Positions 21,103 to 30,081 of a DNA stretch of 64,000 bases are shown here, piece by piece. The notes below the pieces were generated by a model that saw only the letters and a program-made list of their open reading frames with translations, ran no database searches and was not told the origin of the DNA. The DNA is from Pseudoalteromonas ostreae (GTDB taxonomy: Bacteria > Pseudomonadota > Gammaproteobacteria > Enterobacterales > Alteromonadaceae): positions 62,001-126,000 of the forward strand of contig NZ_JAGPYN010000004.1 of the NCBI RefSeq assembly GCF_018069805.1. The letters run 5' to 3'. How positions within the stretch are numbered: the first letter of the stretch is position 1; every line of letters starts with the position of its first letter. The translations under genes and the position numbers were made by a program.

Positions 21103-22307
21103 TGACCTTTTTGAGCACGCCTGTTAAAACCGCCATTGCTGAGCTATCAACTGCGCTTGATACGCCATTTTTTATTTACGACCTTGATACCCTAAACGCA
21201 CATTTAGCGCGTTTAGTGGCGCAAAGCGAGGTCAAACTGTGGTATGCGGTAAAAGCTAATCCATTATCTAAAGTCATTCAAAGCTTAGATAACGCGGGTT
21301 TTAACTTTGATGTAGCAAGTAAAGGCGAACTTGAGCAAGTTCTGGCACAAGGTATTAACAGCGAGCGCGTGCTCAATACAGGGCCTGCCAAAAGCCCAAA
21401 ACAAATTAAACACTTTATTGCGCGCGGCGTACGTACCTTTGTTGCCGAAAGCCTTAATCAAGTACGCTGGCTTAACGAGCAAGCAAGCTTACAAAACAGT
21501 CAGTTACAGGTATTACTGCGAGTGCAATTACGCTGGCCTGAAGGGGAAAAAAACCCACTTGGTGGCGATAGCCTTACTCCATTTGGTTTAGGTTGCGATG
21601 AATGGCAAGCGCTAAATACTAGCGACTACCCAGCGCTTAGCTTTGATGGCCTGCATATTTTTCAATGGGGCAACATGCTCAGCAGCGACAAGCTAGCTGA
21701 ACTTTGGTCACAAATGATTGCACCGCTAACAAAGCTTGCCAACGACTTAGGTATTCACTTAAAAGTACTCGACTTAGGCGGTGGTTTAGGTATTCCTTAC
21801 ACTCTTGATGCACCAACCTTAAGTTGGGATGCGCTCATTGATGCATTAGCTAACATTAAACATGCCGCAGGCGTACAAGAACTCTGGATGGAGCTTGGCC
21901 GTTATGCTGTGGGCGAATGCGGTCATTACGCAACGCCTGTCGTTGAGCGAAAACTTAACTATGCCCAACAACAAGTGATCTTAAGCGGCGGTATTAATCA
22001 TTTATTGCGCCCTGCAGTCACCAGCCAAGATTTCCCGGCACGATTATTACGAGACTCAACTGCTGCATACCAAACTATGAGCTTATATGGGCCATTATGT
22101 ACAGCACTTGATTGCTTAGGTGAACACCAATTACCTAGTGATTTAAATGAGCAAGACTGGCTGGTGTTTAGCCAATGTGGCGCGTACGGCTTTACCGAAA
22201 GTATGCCGTATTTTTTATGTCATGAGCTAGCCGCTGAATACACATTACAAAATGGCGAGCTTAACTGTATTCGCACAGCTGAAGATGCCAGCTACTACTT
22301 AAGGTAA
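21102..22307 (+). CDS. lysA: Diaminopimelate decarboxylase-like fold III PLP enzyme
   Basis: A 401-residue alanine-racemase-fold decarboxylase; LysA makes lysine from meso-diaminopimelate. PLP lysine is K51 in WYAVKANPLSKV, the glycine-rich phosphate loop is LDLGGGLGIPY, GRYAVGECG follows the usual E-x-GR motif, and the partner-subunit cysteine lies in YGPLCTALD. The motif HIGSQ of canonical LysA is replaced by HIFQWGN, so specificity may differ. It overlaps dapD by one base and ends five bp before the M14-like gene. The riboswitch-led operon argues for LysA function. Confidence 0.85.
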   Translation: MTFLSTPVKTAIAELSTALDTPFFIYDLDTLNAHLARLVAQSEVKLWYAVKANPLSKVIQSLDNAGFNFDVASKGELEQVLAQGINSERVLNTGPAKSPKQIKHFIARGVRTFVAESLNQVRWLNEQASLQNSQLQVLLRVQLRWPEGEKNPLGGDSLTPFGLGCDEWQALNTSDYPALSFDGLHIFQWGNMLSSDKLAELWSQMIAPLTKLANDLGIHLKVLDLGGGLGIPYTLDAPTLSWDALIDALANIKHAAGVQELWMELGRYAVGECGHYATPVVERKLNYAQQQVILSGGINHLLRPAVTSQDFPARLLRDSTAAYQTMSLYGPLCTALDCLGEHQLPSDLNEQDWLVFSQCGAYGFTESMPYFLCHELAAEYTLQNGELNCIRTAEDASYYLR

Positions 22308-22312
22308 TTGAG

Positions 22313-23434
22313 ATGAGTACGACTAAAGCTATAAGCCAAGAAAACATAGTAGTTGGTGAAGTTGCCAACGGCCTACCGCTCACAATTCCTGTCTATCGTT
22401 TAAAAGGCGATGGCACTGGGCCAAGTGTATATGTGCAAGCTAATATGCACGGTGCAGAAGTACAAGGCAATGCGGTTATTTACCAATTACTTGAGCAGCT
22501 TAAGCATCTTGAACTCAAAGGCGACATCACCCTGGTGCCTTACGCGAACCCAATTGGTTGCAATCAAAAATCGGGCGAATTCACCCTTGGTCGTTTTGAT
22601 CCAATCACCGGCACCAACTGGAACCGCATGTATCACTGCAACAGTAAGCTCGCGAGCCAATTTGCTGAGCAATATAGTGATGCCGATGAGCAAACCTTAA
22701 AAAGTGAGTTTAAAGCCGCACTGATTGATGAAGTAGACCAACAACTAAGCGGTCCAGCTTATCGCCTAACTACAGGCAAACGCATTGCACTTAACTTGCA
22801 AAAATTGGCACACCAAGCTGATATCGTGCTCGACTTACACACAGGCCCCATTTCGAGTCAGCATTTATATTGCCCAGATTATGCCAAGGCCAGTGCCAAC
22901 TACTTTAATATTCCTCATGCATTAATCATCCCTAATGATTTTGCAGGAGCAATGGATGAAGCAAGTTTTTGCCCATGGTGGCAATTAACCGAGGCATTAG
23001 CTCAACAAGGGCGTGAATTTAATGTTCAAGTTGAAGCTTTTACGGTCGAACTCGGCAGCCAAGAAAAAATCGATTTAACTGCCGCCCTTGATGATGCTAA
23101 TAGTATTTTAAGTTACCTAAATCATAAGCAGGTATTCGTTGATGCCCCCTATCAGCCAAAAGTAATGAAGCGCTACGGCTGTGATTTAAATGATTACCTT
23201 GCTTACTATGCACCTATGGGCGGCATGGTTGAGTATATCGCGCCACTTGGCGGCCATATTAAAGCCGGCGAGCCCATAGCTAAAGTATTGCGTATGGAGC
23301 GCTACCTCGCAGAGCAACCATTACAAACCCTAACCCTTGATTGTGATGCGATCGCTATTTTGCATTTTGCCTCAGCAAGCGTAAACCAAGGCACCGAGCT
23401 ATATAAATTTTTTACCAACGTATTTGAGCTTTAA
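22313..23434 (+). CDS. Succinylglutamate desuccinylase/aspartoacylase family metallohydrolase
   Basis: A 373-residue M14-like zinc deacylase of the AstE/AspA family. Zinc ligands are His46 and Glu49 (NMHGAEVQGN) and His176 (LDLHTG); Glu246 in FTVELGSQ is the likely general base. The C-terminal 80 residues form the biotinyl-like beta domain of the family (GGMVEYIAPLGGHIKAGEPIAKV). It is the last gene of the riboswitch-controlled dapA-dapD-lysA operon, where dapE would be expected. Removing succinate from N-succinyl-diaminopimelate is a reasonable inferred role; AstE activity for the arginine pathway is the main alternative. Confidence 0.85.
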   Translation: MSTTKAISQENIVVGEVANGLPLTIPVYRLKGDGTGPSVYVQANMHGAEVQGNAVIYQLLEQLKHLELKGDITLVPYANPIGCNQKSGEFTLGRFDPITGTNWNRMYHCNSKLASQFAEQYSDADEQTLKSEFKAALIDEVDQQLSGPAYRLTTGKRIALNLQKLAHQADIVLDLHTGPISSQHLYCPDYAKASANYFNIPHALIIPNDFAGAMDEASFCPWWQLTEALAQQGREFNVQVEAFTVELGSQEKIDLTAALDDANSILSYLNHKQVFVDAPYQPKVMKRYGCDLNDYLAYYAPMGGMVEYIAPLGGHIKAGEPIAKVLRMERYLAEQPLQTLTLDCDAIAILHFASASVNQGTELYKFFTNVFEL

Positions 23435-23500
23435 TTTTTATATAAAGCTCACCCTTCTCTTTGCGTGAGAGTAAGCAAAGTAAACACAAATTTTGCTTAC

Positions 23501-23541
23501 TAAAGCTTGGCGGAAACTACAACTACCACCAAGCTTTTTAA
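23501..23541 (+). terminator. Terminator of the lysine operon
   Basis: AAAGCTTGGCGG / CCACCAAGCTTTTT forms an imperfect stem followed by T residues. A second stem, GTAAGCAAA / TTTGCTTAC at 23471-23500, sits just before it. Both lie between the last lysine operon gene and a convergent small gene. Confidence 0.75.
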
Positions 23542-23549
23542 TAGCAATG

Positions 23550-23774
23550 TTACTGCGATTGCTTTTTCTTAAAGATTGCCATTAGAATATATCCAACACT
23601 GAACCAAATATTTAAATATGGAGGCAGTGCTGCTGCAATAGCATAGCGAACCTTGTAGCCTTTTACTTTTGAAACTATGACGTTAATTGACATACTCACT
23701 AAAATAGTAAAAACAGCCACCGCATGCATTGGATGTATTTCACCCGACCTCAACATTGCTAGAATATCATACAT
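23550..23774 (-). CDS. Small two-span membrane protein, unknown
   Basis: A 74-residue protein with two hydrophobic stretches, roughly 17-35 (MHAVAVFTILVSMSINVIVS) and 45-66 (AIAAALPPYLNIWFSVGYIL), separated by a basic loop KVKGYKVRY and ending KKKQSQ. I do not recognise a family. It follows the unknown 24-kb gene by 14 bp on the same strand, so they probably share a transcript. Confidence 0.6.
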   Translation of the reverse strand: MYDILAMLRSGEIHPMHAVAVFTILVSMSINVIVSKVKGYKVRYAIAAALPPYLNIWFSVGYILMAIFKKKQSQ

Positions 23775-23788
23775 ATAATTTACCCTTG

Positions 23789-24499
23789 TTAATATCGACT
23801 TATATCTGTGATAGTTACTCTTTTCCTTCCGCCAACGCTGCCCGAATGGACTACTACATACCTAATTCCATACCGTGATAGCTTACCTAGGAAGTTTGAT
23901 AAGTTGCGTTCATTACTAAACGTATACTCACCTTGTACTGACATTCCTGCATCTGGGATTCTGTTACCGTCTGCATCTTCAGCACTCATTGCCTTGTAAG
24001 AAAGTTTTAACCTTGAAGAAGTCGTTGTTGATGCAACCATAATTAAAGAAGAGTCATCAGAAAATACAATCTCCCATTCAGTTCCAGCTAAAGGAGACCA
24101 TAGGGCGCCACCAAAAGTGGATGAAATTTGCCTAGACCAATAATTGATCGAATGATTTTCTTCAAGCCAATCATCTAAACGTGACCTATTACTGGTATTC
24201 TGAGTGATACTCCACGCACTTTCAAATCCACTTTCGATTGGTACAAAAAGTTTTGAAGACTTTTCCTTGTATTGATTCCATGCAACACTAGTTTGGTTAA
24301 CTAAATAACTTGGCGCTGGGATCGCTTGAGTTGAAATTAATGTTTCTAATTCTCCATGGCGATTGATTCGAGGTTGTGAACTTACAACGAATGATTTAAC
24401 AACTCCTGTTGATACACTAATAACATGAGTATTATGTACTGAACTCATACTGTCATTATCAGTAAGGTTTGCAATTTTATTAAATGCTTTAGATTGCAT
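23789..24499 (-). CDS. Unknown protein, probably secreted, with frameshifted signal peptide
   Basis: A 236-residue frame from MQSKAFNKIA to the stop. No family is recognised. It has VSVSTGVVKSFVVS near 27-40, a segment with DADGNRIPDAG around 172-182, and a Gly-Arg-Lys-rich C-terminus. The frame stays open upstream of this Met and reads LLSTLSYVASADEYITCNSC, which looks like the end of a signal peptide and a CNSC motif. A good ATG with AAAAGGA lies at 24579-24581 but is out of frame by one base in a run of five A. Either the protein is truncated, starts at a non-standard codon, or the A run varies. Confidence 0.6.
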   Translation of the reverse strand: MQSKAFNKIANLTDNDSMSSVHNTHVISVSTGVVKSFVVSSQPRINRHGELETLISTQAIPAPSYLVNQTSVAWNQYKEKSSKLFVPIESGFESAWSITQNTSNRSRLDDWLEENHSINYWSRQISSTFGGALWSPLAGTEWEIVFSDDSSLIMVASTTTSSRLKLSYKAMSAEDADGNRIPDAGMSVQGEYTFSNERNLSNFLGKLSRYGIRYVVVHSGSVGGRKRVTITDISRY

Positions 24500-24581
24500 T
24501 GAAGAATAATCACATGAATTACATGTTATATATTCATCGGCACTAGCAACATAGCTTAAAGTAGACAGTAATATTTTTCAT
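24500..24581 (-). pseudogene. Out-of-frame signal-peptide start of the preceding unknown gene
   Basis: The ATG at 24579-24581 has an AAAAGGA ribosome site about nine bases upstream. It reads M-K-N-I-T-V-Y-F-K-L-C-C-stop. Removing one A from the five-A run would give M-K-I-L-L-S-T-L-S-Y-V-A-S-A-D, a convincing signal peptide joined in frame to the 236-residue protein. See the finding on this site. Confidence 0.6.
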
Positions 24582-24788
24582 TAAATACATCCTTTTATTT
24601 GTTGTAAACAGAAAAACCAAACGATTAACAATCAAAATCACAATGTATACAAAAAACAAACATAACACAACTTAATTTATAACTAGCCAAAAATAATAAA
24701 ACTACATCTAGTTCAGTAAAAGTTCACGGTTACTTATGTAAAAAAGCAGTATACTTATAGATATAAGTTTCTCTTACAAGGAATAGCA

Positions 24789-25826
24789 ATGAAATGGTAC
24801 TGTTGGCTAATAGCGACTAGCTTAATGTCGGCCACTGTGTACGCGCAGACCGAAGAAGCAAGAAAGAACGAACAGGGTGACGGTTTAGAGCTGGTAAAAC
24901 AGTGTATTTTAAATGAAGCAATTGGTGGAGATGATAGCCAAACTCTGGCTCAGTTGCGTGAAAAATGCAGTAAACTTGATGAAAGTAAAACGATTACCGC
25001 ACTTGATAAACGCAAAGCACGCGAACAGGTCAGTGAAAAAAATCGTAACGTGATCACTCCGCACCGACGTAACTATATTTTACCGCTGTCTTATGTTTCA
25101 AATCCGAATGAACGCCCCTTTGATGGCTTTGACGAACTGAATACTGAGCAAAGTGGCGAACCGCTCGATAATTTAGAAGCAAAATACCAGCTTTCAATTA
25201 AGGTGCCTATTTTCGATGATTTTTCTGATGAAGACCAAGCTATATTTTTTGCCTTTACATTACAGTCATATTGGCAACTTTATAACAAAGAAAGCTCTTC
25301 ACCATTTCGTGAAACCAACTATGAGCCAGAAATTTTTTGGGTTAATTATTTAGATAAAGAGCACGTGCCATGGGGCGACGAAATGGCAGTGGTGCTTGGT
25401 ATTTCGCATCAATCTAACGGTAATAGTCAGCCAGATTCGCGCTCATGGAACCGTATTTATGCAAACTTTTTGTGGGAAAACGATGGCTTTGTGTTTAGTT
25501 TTAAACCTTGGTACCGTATTTCAGAAAGCGAGAAGGAAACGCCATTAGATCCAAGAGGTGATGATAACCCTGATATTTACAAATACATGGGTTACTTTGA
25601 ATTTAGCGGTGCATATCGACTTAATGATAATGAATTTAGCTTTATGACCCGTAACAACTTAAATTCAGACAATCGGGGCGCAATTCAGCTTGATTGGTCA
25701 TTCCCTTTATGGGGACGGGTGCGTGGTTATGCCCAATACTTTAACGGTTACGGTGAAAGCTTAATTGATTATAACGCTGATATAGAGCGTATTGGTGTGG
25801 GTATATTGTTAACTGACTTACTATAA
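24789..25826 (+). CDS. pldA: Outer membrane phospholipase A
   Basis: PldA is a beta-barrel calcium-dependent phospholipase in the outer membrane that hydrolyses phospholipids mislocalised to the outer leaflet. The 345-residue protein has a signal peptide ending VYAQ (about residue 20) and a charged, helical N-terminal extension to about 90 that E. coli PldA lacks. The 12-strand barrel carries the catalytic motif GISHQSNGNSQPDSRSWNR: His207, Ser209 and Asn221. It ends in a typical barrel C-terminus with an aromatic-poor IGVGILLTDLL. It is a single gene with its own terminator. Confidence 0.93.
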   Translation: MKWYCWLIATSLMSATVYAQTEEARKNEQGDGLELVKQCILNEAIGGDDSQTLAQLREKCSKLDESKTITALDKRKAREQVSEKNRNVITPHRRNYILPLSYVSNPNERPFDGFDELNTEQSGEPLDNLEAKYQLSIKVPIFDDFSDEDQAIFFAFTLQSYWQLYNKESSSPFRETNYEPEIFWVNYLDKEHVPWGDEMAVVLGISHQSNGNSQPDSRSWNRIYANFLWENDGFVFSFKPWYRISESEKETPLDPRGDDNPDIYKYMGYFEFSGAYRLNDNEFSFMTRNNLNSDNRGAIQLDWSFPLWGRVRGYAQYFNGYGESLIDYNADIERIGVGILLTDLL

Positions 25827-25831
25827 AAGTT

Positions 25832-25862
25832 AAGGCCAAGCACTTGCTTGGCCTTTTTTTGC
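25832..25862. terminator. Terminator between pldA and the GNAT-hotdog gene
   Basis: AAGGCCAAGCA / TGCTTGGCCTT with a two-base loop followed by seven T. It is directly after the pldA stop and before the convergent GNAT-hotdog stop. Confidence 0.9.
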
Positions 25863-25874
25863 TCTTAATTTTAG

Positions 25875-26768
25875 CTACTTAATAATTTTAAATGTGCCTT
25901 CAAATTCAGCGACCAGTGACTCACCATCGTAAATCTCAACGGGCACTACATAGCTTGCTTTACCATCCGTTTCCAGCTCCGCCAATTTGCCTTTACAGCC
26001 ACTTAAATCCACACTGCCACGCGGGTCGTTATTGAGTGGTTTTAAATATTTAATATTAGCATCGGCTAACACAATATTACCTTCAAGGCCGGCTTCTTTG
26101 AGTGCTAAATACGTTGCGCCCCAGCCGGTTAACGTCGCTAAACTATAAATAGAGCCAGCAAACATAGTGTTATGCAAGTTTAAGTTCGCATTTAGATCTG
26201 CACTGGTGGTAAATTGCCAATCAGTGTAACTTTCAACTTTAATGCCCATAGCATCGCTGATCGGGATAGATTCGCGCCATGTATTTTGCAGAATTTGGGT
26301 CCAATTAGGATGACGGAACCAGCCTGGCTCAGACGGTTTTTGTTTCACCATTTTCCAGTGTTGTACATCATCGTAAGCTAAGTGAGCCTTTTCTTTTAAT
26401 TCATAACCATGGCGCTTATAAAATTCTAATGCCCGTTCACGAGCGAATAAAACTAACTCATCGGCGTCTTGAGTCCAAGCGATTTTCTCAAGCTCATGCA
26501 ATAAACGACTACCGATGTGTTGATTACGGTTACCTTGTGCAACCGCCATATAACGGACTTGCGCTTGTTGTTGATTATTAAAATGCAGTCGTGCAACACC
26601 TAACACTGCCCCCTCTTTATTTTTAATAAAGCGATGCTCAGCATCTTGCTCTAAATCATCCTGCTCAGAACCACGCGGTTCATTCCAAGGTGCGCGCAAT
26701 ACTTGCCAACGTAATTGATAATACGCTTGCCAATCTTCGCTACTTTGTGGTGTTGTCACCTGAAACAT
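25875..26768 (-). CDS. GNAT acetyltransferase fused to hotdog thioesterase-like domain (YiiD type)
   Basis: A 297-residue two-domain protein. Residues about 1-145 form a GNAT fold (VRYMAVAQGNRNQHIGSRLLHELE as acetyl-CoA loop, then ALEFYKRHGYE). Residues about 155-297 form a hotdog domain (NLNLHNTMFAGSIYSLATLTGWG; ADANIKYLKPL). The same architecture occurs in E. coli YiiD, whose neighbours yihY and dtd are also close here. YiiD-type proteins have been linked to malonyl-ACP decarboxylation in fatty acid initiation; this is from memory. The start at MFQVTTPQ has an AGGAGT site; the seven upstream codons are excluded. Confidence 0.85.
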   Translation of the reverse strand: MFQVTTPQSSEDWQAYYQLRWQVLRAPWNEPRGSEQDDLEQDAEHRFIKNKEGAVLGVARLHFNNQQQAQVRYMAVAQGNRNQHIGSRLLHELEKIAWTQDADELVLFARERALEFYKRHGYELKEKAHLAYDDVQHWKMVKQKPSEPGWFRHPNWTQILQNTWRESIPISDAMGIKVESYTDWQFTTSADLNANLNLHNTMFAGSIYSLATLTGWGATYLALKEAGLEGNIVLADANIKYLKPLNNDPRGSVDLSGCKGKLAELETDGKASYVVPVEIYDGESLVAEFEGTFKIIK

Positions 26769-26985
26769 AATCACTCCTGTTGCTACCAAGGCCGCAAACG
26801 CTTGTTAATTCAAGATGCGTTTATCTAACTAAAAATGCGGTCAGTTATTATTTGCAAACTACCATACTCCATCTGGTAAAAACTTGGAATACGACTTTGG
26901 TGAGCAACGCAAAATAACTACTTTACCTGTAAAACTTGATAGACATATTGGCACTTTAGGTTGACTCGTCTATGCTGATGTAACT

Positions 26986-27675
26986 ATGGAACATTTTTTT
27001 GAAGACAACGGGGCAGTAAAGCACAGCTTTATCGAAGATTGTCACCGTATCGGGCAACTACTCTATTGGCACAAATATGGCGCCGATTGCATTCAGGTAC
27101 GCCAACATAAGCAGTTACGTTGGTTATTGATCAATGAAACACTACAGTCAGTGGTCGAGAAAAGCAGCCCAAGCCATTTACTGTTTCCGCATTTACAATA
27201 TTTAGCGCAATTATGGCAACCACTCCCAGCACCAAATGCCGTACTTGAACTGGGCTTAGGTGGCGGCGCCATCCGCAATTATTTACAATACACCTACCCT
27301 GATAGTCAGCTATTATCTGTAGAGAAAAACCCTAATATCATTCATTGCTATAAGCGTTTTTTTGGTGGTGATCATGCAACAAATTTACGTTGTTTTGATG
27401 CTGAAGCTGTATTAGAGCATGGCCCACAATACGATTGGATCATTCTTGACCTATTTAGCCAATTAGATGCGCCATTATTTTTATACACACACCGCTTTTA
27501 CGAAAAACTGCGCTGTGCTTTAACTAAAAATGGCTATTTGTTTATTAATTTTTTATCTGGTCATGAATCACAATTAAAGCAGTTAGAACATTTGCTGATC
27601 ACCACTTTTGGTAAAATACCTAGCATCGAAAAAATTCCAGGTTATGCCAACAACATCGTCGTGATCAGAAAATAA
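26986..27675 (+). CDS. Spermidine-synthase-like class I methyltransferase fold protein
   Basis: A 229-residue Rossmann-fold protein. AVLELGLGGGAIRNYL near 85-100 is the SAM-binding glycine motif, LLSVEKNP the acidic loop after strand 2, and YDWIILDLFSQ the strand-4 motif as in spermidine synthases. The N-terminal beta domain of true SpeE is short and the tetra-amine pocket is not obvious, so substrate assignment is uncertain. It is a lone gene divergent from the GNAT-hotdog gene and convergent with dtd, with only 13 bp between the stops. Confidence 0.75.
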   Translation: MEHFFEDNGAVKHSFIEDCHRIGQLLYWHKYGADCIQVRQHKQLRWLLINETLQSVVEKSSPSHLLFPHLQYLAQLWQPLPAPNAVLELGLGGGAIRNYLQYTYPDSQLLSVEKNPNIIHCYKRFFGGDHATNLRCFDAEAVLEHGPQYDWIILDLFSQLDAPLFLYTHRFYEKLRCALTKNGYLFINFLSGHESQLKQLEHLLITTFGKIPSIEKIPGYANNIVVIRK

Positions 27676-27688
27676 CTGTTACCCTTAA

Positions 27689-28126
27689 CTACACTGTTAA
27701 ATTAAATGTCACCGGCCCATCATTACATAAACTTACTTGCATATCCGCAGCAAATTGCCCTGTAGCTACGCTTAAACCCATAACTCTAGCTTGGCTAACA
27801 AAGTATTCGTATAGCTCATTAGCTTGTGCAGGTGTGGCTGCTGATGAAAAGCTTGGCCGCATGCCTTTTTTAGTATCTGCCGCTAGAGTAAATTGCGATA
27901 CCACCAATAACTCACCTTGAACATCTTGCAGGCTTAAATTCATTTTGTCGTTTTCATCGCTAAATACGCGGTAATTGCTAACTTTATGTAGCAGCTTATC
28001 AGTGCTTTGTTGGTCATCATGCTTTTCAACTCCAAGCAACAATAAAAGTCCCTGCTCAATTTGCCCAATCACCTGGCCATCCACTTCAACTTTTGCGTGT
28101 TTTACGCGCTGAATTAATCCTTGCAT
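27689..28126 (-). CDS. dtd: D-aminoacyl-tRNA deacylase
   Basis: Dtd removes D-amino acids mischarged on tRNA. The 145-residue protein is the usual length and has both active-site motifs: [18 protein letters not shown] and the cross-subunit Gly-cisPro segment [11 protein letters not shown] at the C-terminus. It overlaps the 3' end of pip by 13 bp. The brkB-pip-dtd order is a common gammaproteobacterial arrangement. Confidence 0.96.
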   Translation of the reverse strand: MQGLIQRVKHAKVEVDGQVIGQIEQGLLLLLGVEKHDDQQSTDKLLHKVSNYRVFSDENDKMNLSLQDVQGELLVVSQFTLAADTKKGMRPSFSSAATPAQANELYEYFVSQARVMGLSVATGQFAADMQVSLCNDGPVTFNLTV

Positions 28127-29067
28127 CTATTCCTCGATAATTTGATACACATAAGATCGGCTGCACGCCGCACTGCCGCTAAATATACATTACTATCAAC
28201 ACCATGCCCAACACCATCTAAAATAAGCAACTGAGCATTGAGTTGCTCGGCTAAATGCTGTACGCCATTAAAACGACACACTAAATCATGCCTGCCATGA
28301 ATAAACCAAGTAGGAATTTTACTAATTTTTTTATAGTGTTCACCAATGAAGTTATCAGCAATAAAACACTGAGCAGTAAAGTAATGGACCATTAAACGCG
28401 CCATATTAAGCCCCAACTGTGGTGAACTTAACCCCCATTGATGTTGCTGTTTACCATGGCTCAATACGTTTTCCCATTGGCACCATAATTTAGCAAAGTG
28501 ATTTGCATTAATTTGATTATCATCACTTAATTGCCGCCGATAAAACGCAAAAATACTGGCAACATCAGGTAACTCCTGAGAAAAACGCGCATATAATTCA
28601 GGATAAAAATGTGCAGCAGCACCATGACGACTATATAACCACTGAAAATCGGCTGAAGTAGCCAAAAATGTGCCTCGTAAAATTAACCCATGTACATGTT
28701 GAGTGTGTTCAATGGCATACAGTAAACACAAAGTTGCTCCCCACGAACCTCCGCTTAACACCCACTTTTCTAGCCCTAAGTAAGTGCGTAAATAATCAAG
28801 GTCAGCGACCAGTTCAGTGGTTGTATTAGCGCTAGTTAAATGAGGAGTTGATTGCCCACAGCCGCGTTGGCTATATAAAATAATACGATAACGGGTAGGA
28901 TCAAAGAAACGGCAATTATCAGCATGCAAACCCACGCCGGGCCCGCCATGGCAAATTACCACTGGCAAGCCAGCTGGATCACCGAACTCTTGTACATGAA
29001 TTTGGTGCCCACTCCCCACACTCAAATGAAAGTCATGGTATGGGGTAATATTTGGATATAACTGCAT
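28114..29067 (-). CDS. pip: Prolyl aminopeptidase
   Basis: A 317-residue alpha/beta hydrolase that removes N-terminal proline from peptides. The oxyanion motif HGGPG is at 40-44, nucleophile Ser108 in GGSWGATL, acidic residue in HGRHD (GRHDLVCRF region) and His in GVGHGVD. N-terminal [23 protein letters not shown] and [10 protein letters not shown] match proline iminopeptidases. It lies between brkB (32 bp upstream) and dtd (13-bp overlap). Confidence 0.92.
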   Translation of the reverse strand: MQLYPNITPYHDFHLSVGSGHQIHVQEFGDPAGLPVVICHGGPGVGLHADNCRFFDPTRYRIILYSQRGCGQSTPHLTSANTTTELVADLDYLRTYLGLEKWVLSGGSWGATLCLLYAIEHTQHVHGLILRGTFLATSADFQWLYSRHGAAAHFYPELYARFSQELPDVASIFAFYRRQLSDDNQINANHFAKLWCQWENVLSHGKQQHQWGLSSPQLGLNMARLMVHYFTAQCFIADNFIGEHYKKISKIPTWFIHGRHDLVCRFNGVQHLAEQLNAQLLILDGVGHGVDSNVYLAAVRRAADLMCIKLSRNRCKD

Positions 29068-29099
29068 AATACCGATTCTCCTATCAGCGATGCAGTGAA

Positions 29100-29993
29100 T
29101 TACTTATTAGCATCGCCCTCATCAAGGATAATATCGGGTGTATCTTCGATATGTTTAGGGCCAATGCACACTGTAAACTCTGCACCGAGTAACACAACCA
29201 CCCACGACAAATACACCCACACAAACAAAATTGGAATAGTTGCCACCGCACCATAAATCACTTCGTAAGAAGGAAAATGACTGATATAAAGCGCAAAACC
29301 TTTTTTAGTTAATTCAAACAACAAGGCCGCAAATAAAGCACCTGGCACTGCGGCTTTAAAAGGTACGCGAGTATTAGGCACTAAAGTATAGAGCATAATA
29401 AAGCCAGCCATAGAAATTAAATAAGGCAGCAACTTTAATAAAAAGCCACTAAAGCCCGGAATACCCTGATCGGCAAATGAGACTAACGACACAATATATG
29501 AAGTAACACCAATACTTGCGCCTAATAACAATGGCCCTAAACTCAATACCATCCAATATACCGCGAAAGAAATCATCATTGGTCGTTTGGTTTTAATCCG
29601 CCAAATACGATTCAGCGTCGCATCAACATTACGGATCAGTAGCAATGCTATTGCTGCGAGAAAACCAATACCTACAGCGGTCATTTGATTGGCATTACCT
29701 GCAAAAGACGTTATATGCTCTTTAATTACATCTGATGAGGTAGGCACAAAGTTAGTAAATAAAAAGTTTTCAATAGCAATACGGGTATCTTCAAAGCCAG
29801 GAAAAGCCGAGAAAATAGCCACGCCAACTGCAATTAAAGGAACCAATGAAAGTAAGGTTACATAGGCTAAATAACCAGCATTTACAGTGATTTGGTCGTC
29901 AATGCAGCGATTAATATACTGCATCCACCACGTTGGCTGCTGACGTATAAGTACCCTCAACTGCTGTTTATAATGTGCGACCTTTTCATTCAT
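29100..29993 (-). CDS. YihY/BrkB family inner membrane protein
   Basis: A 297-residue protein with about six membrane spans. Family marks are NAGYLAYVTLLSLVPLIAVGVAIFSAFPGF near the N-terminus, LLIRNVDATLNRIWRIK, and PSYEVIYGAVATIPILFVWVYLSWVVVLLGAEFT (given as family blocks) near the C-terminus. The once-proposed RNase BN activity of E. coli YihY was later assigned to another gene; function is unknown. It leads brkB-pip-dtd. Confidence 0.9.
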   Translation of the reverse strand: MNEKVAHYKQQLRVLIRQQPTWWMQYINRCIDDQITVNAGYLAYVTLLSLVPLIAVGVAIFSAFPGFEDTRIAIENFLFTNFVPTSSDVIKEHITSFAGNANQMTAVGIGFLAAIALLLIRNVDATLNRIWRIKTKRPMMISFAVYWMVLSLGPLLLGASIGVTSYIVSLVSFADQGIPGFSGFLLKLLPYLISMAGFIMLYTLVPNTRVPFKAAVPGALFAALLFELTKKGFALYISHFPSYEVIYGAVATIPILFVWVYLSWVVVLLGAEFTVCIGPKHIEDTPDIILDEGDANK

Positions 29994-30081
29994 AAAGTTA
30001 ACTTTCTGCTAAAATAGTTTTGATTATCATAGCAATCCACCACATAATTTACAGCACTAACGGATTTAAAAAGGGATCTCG

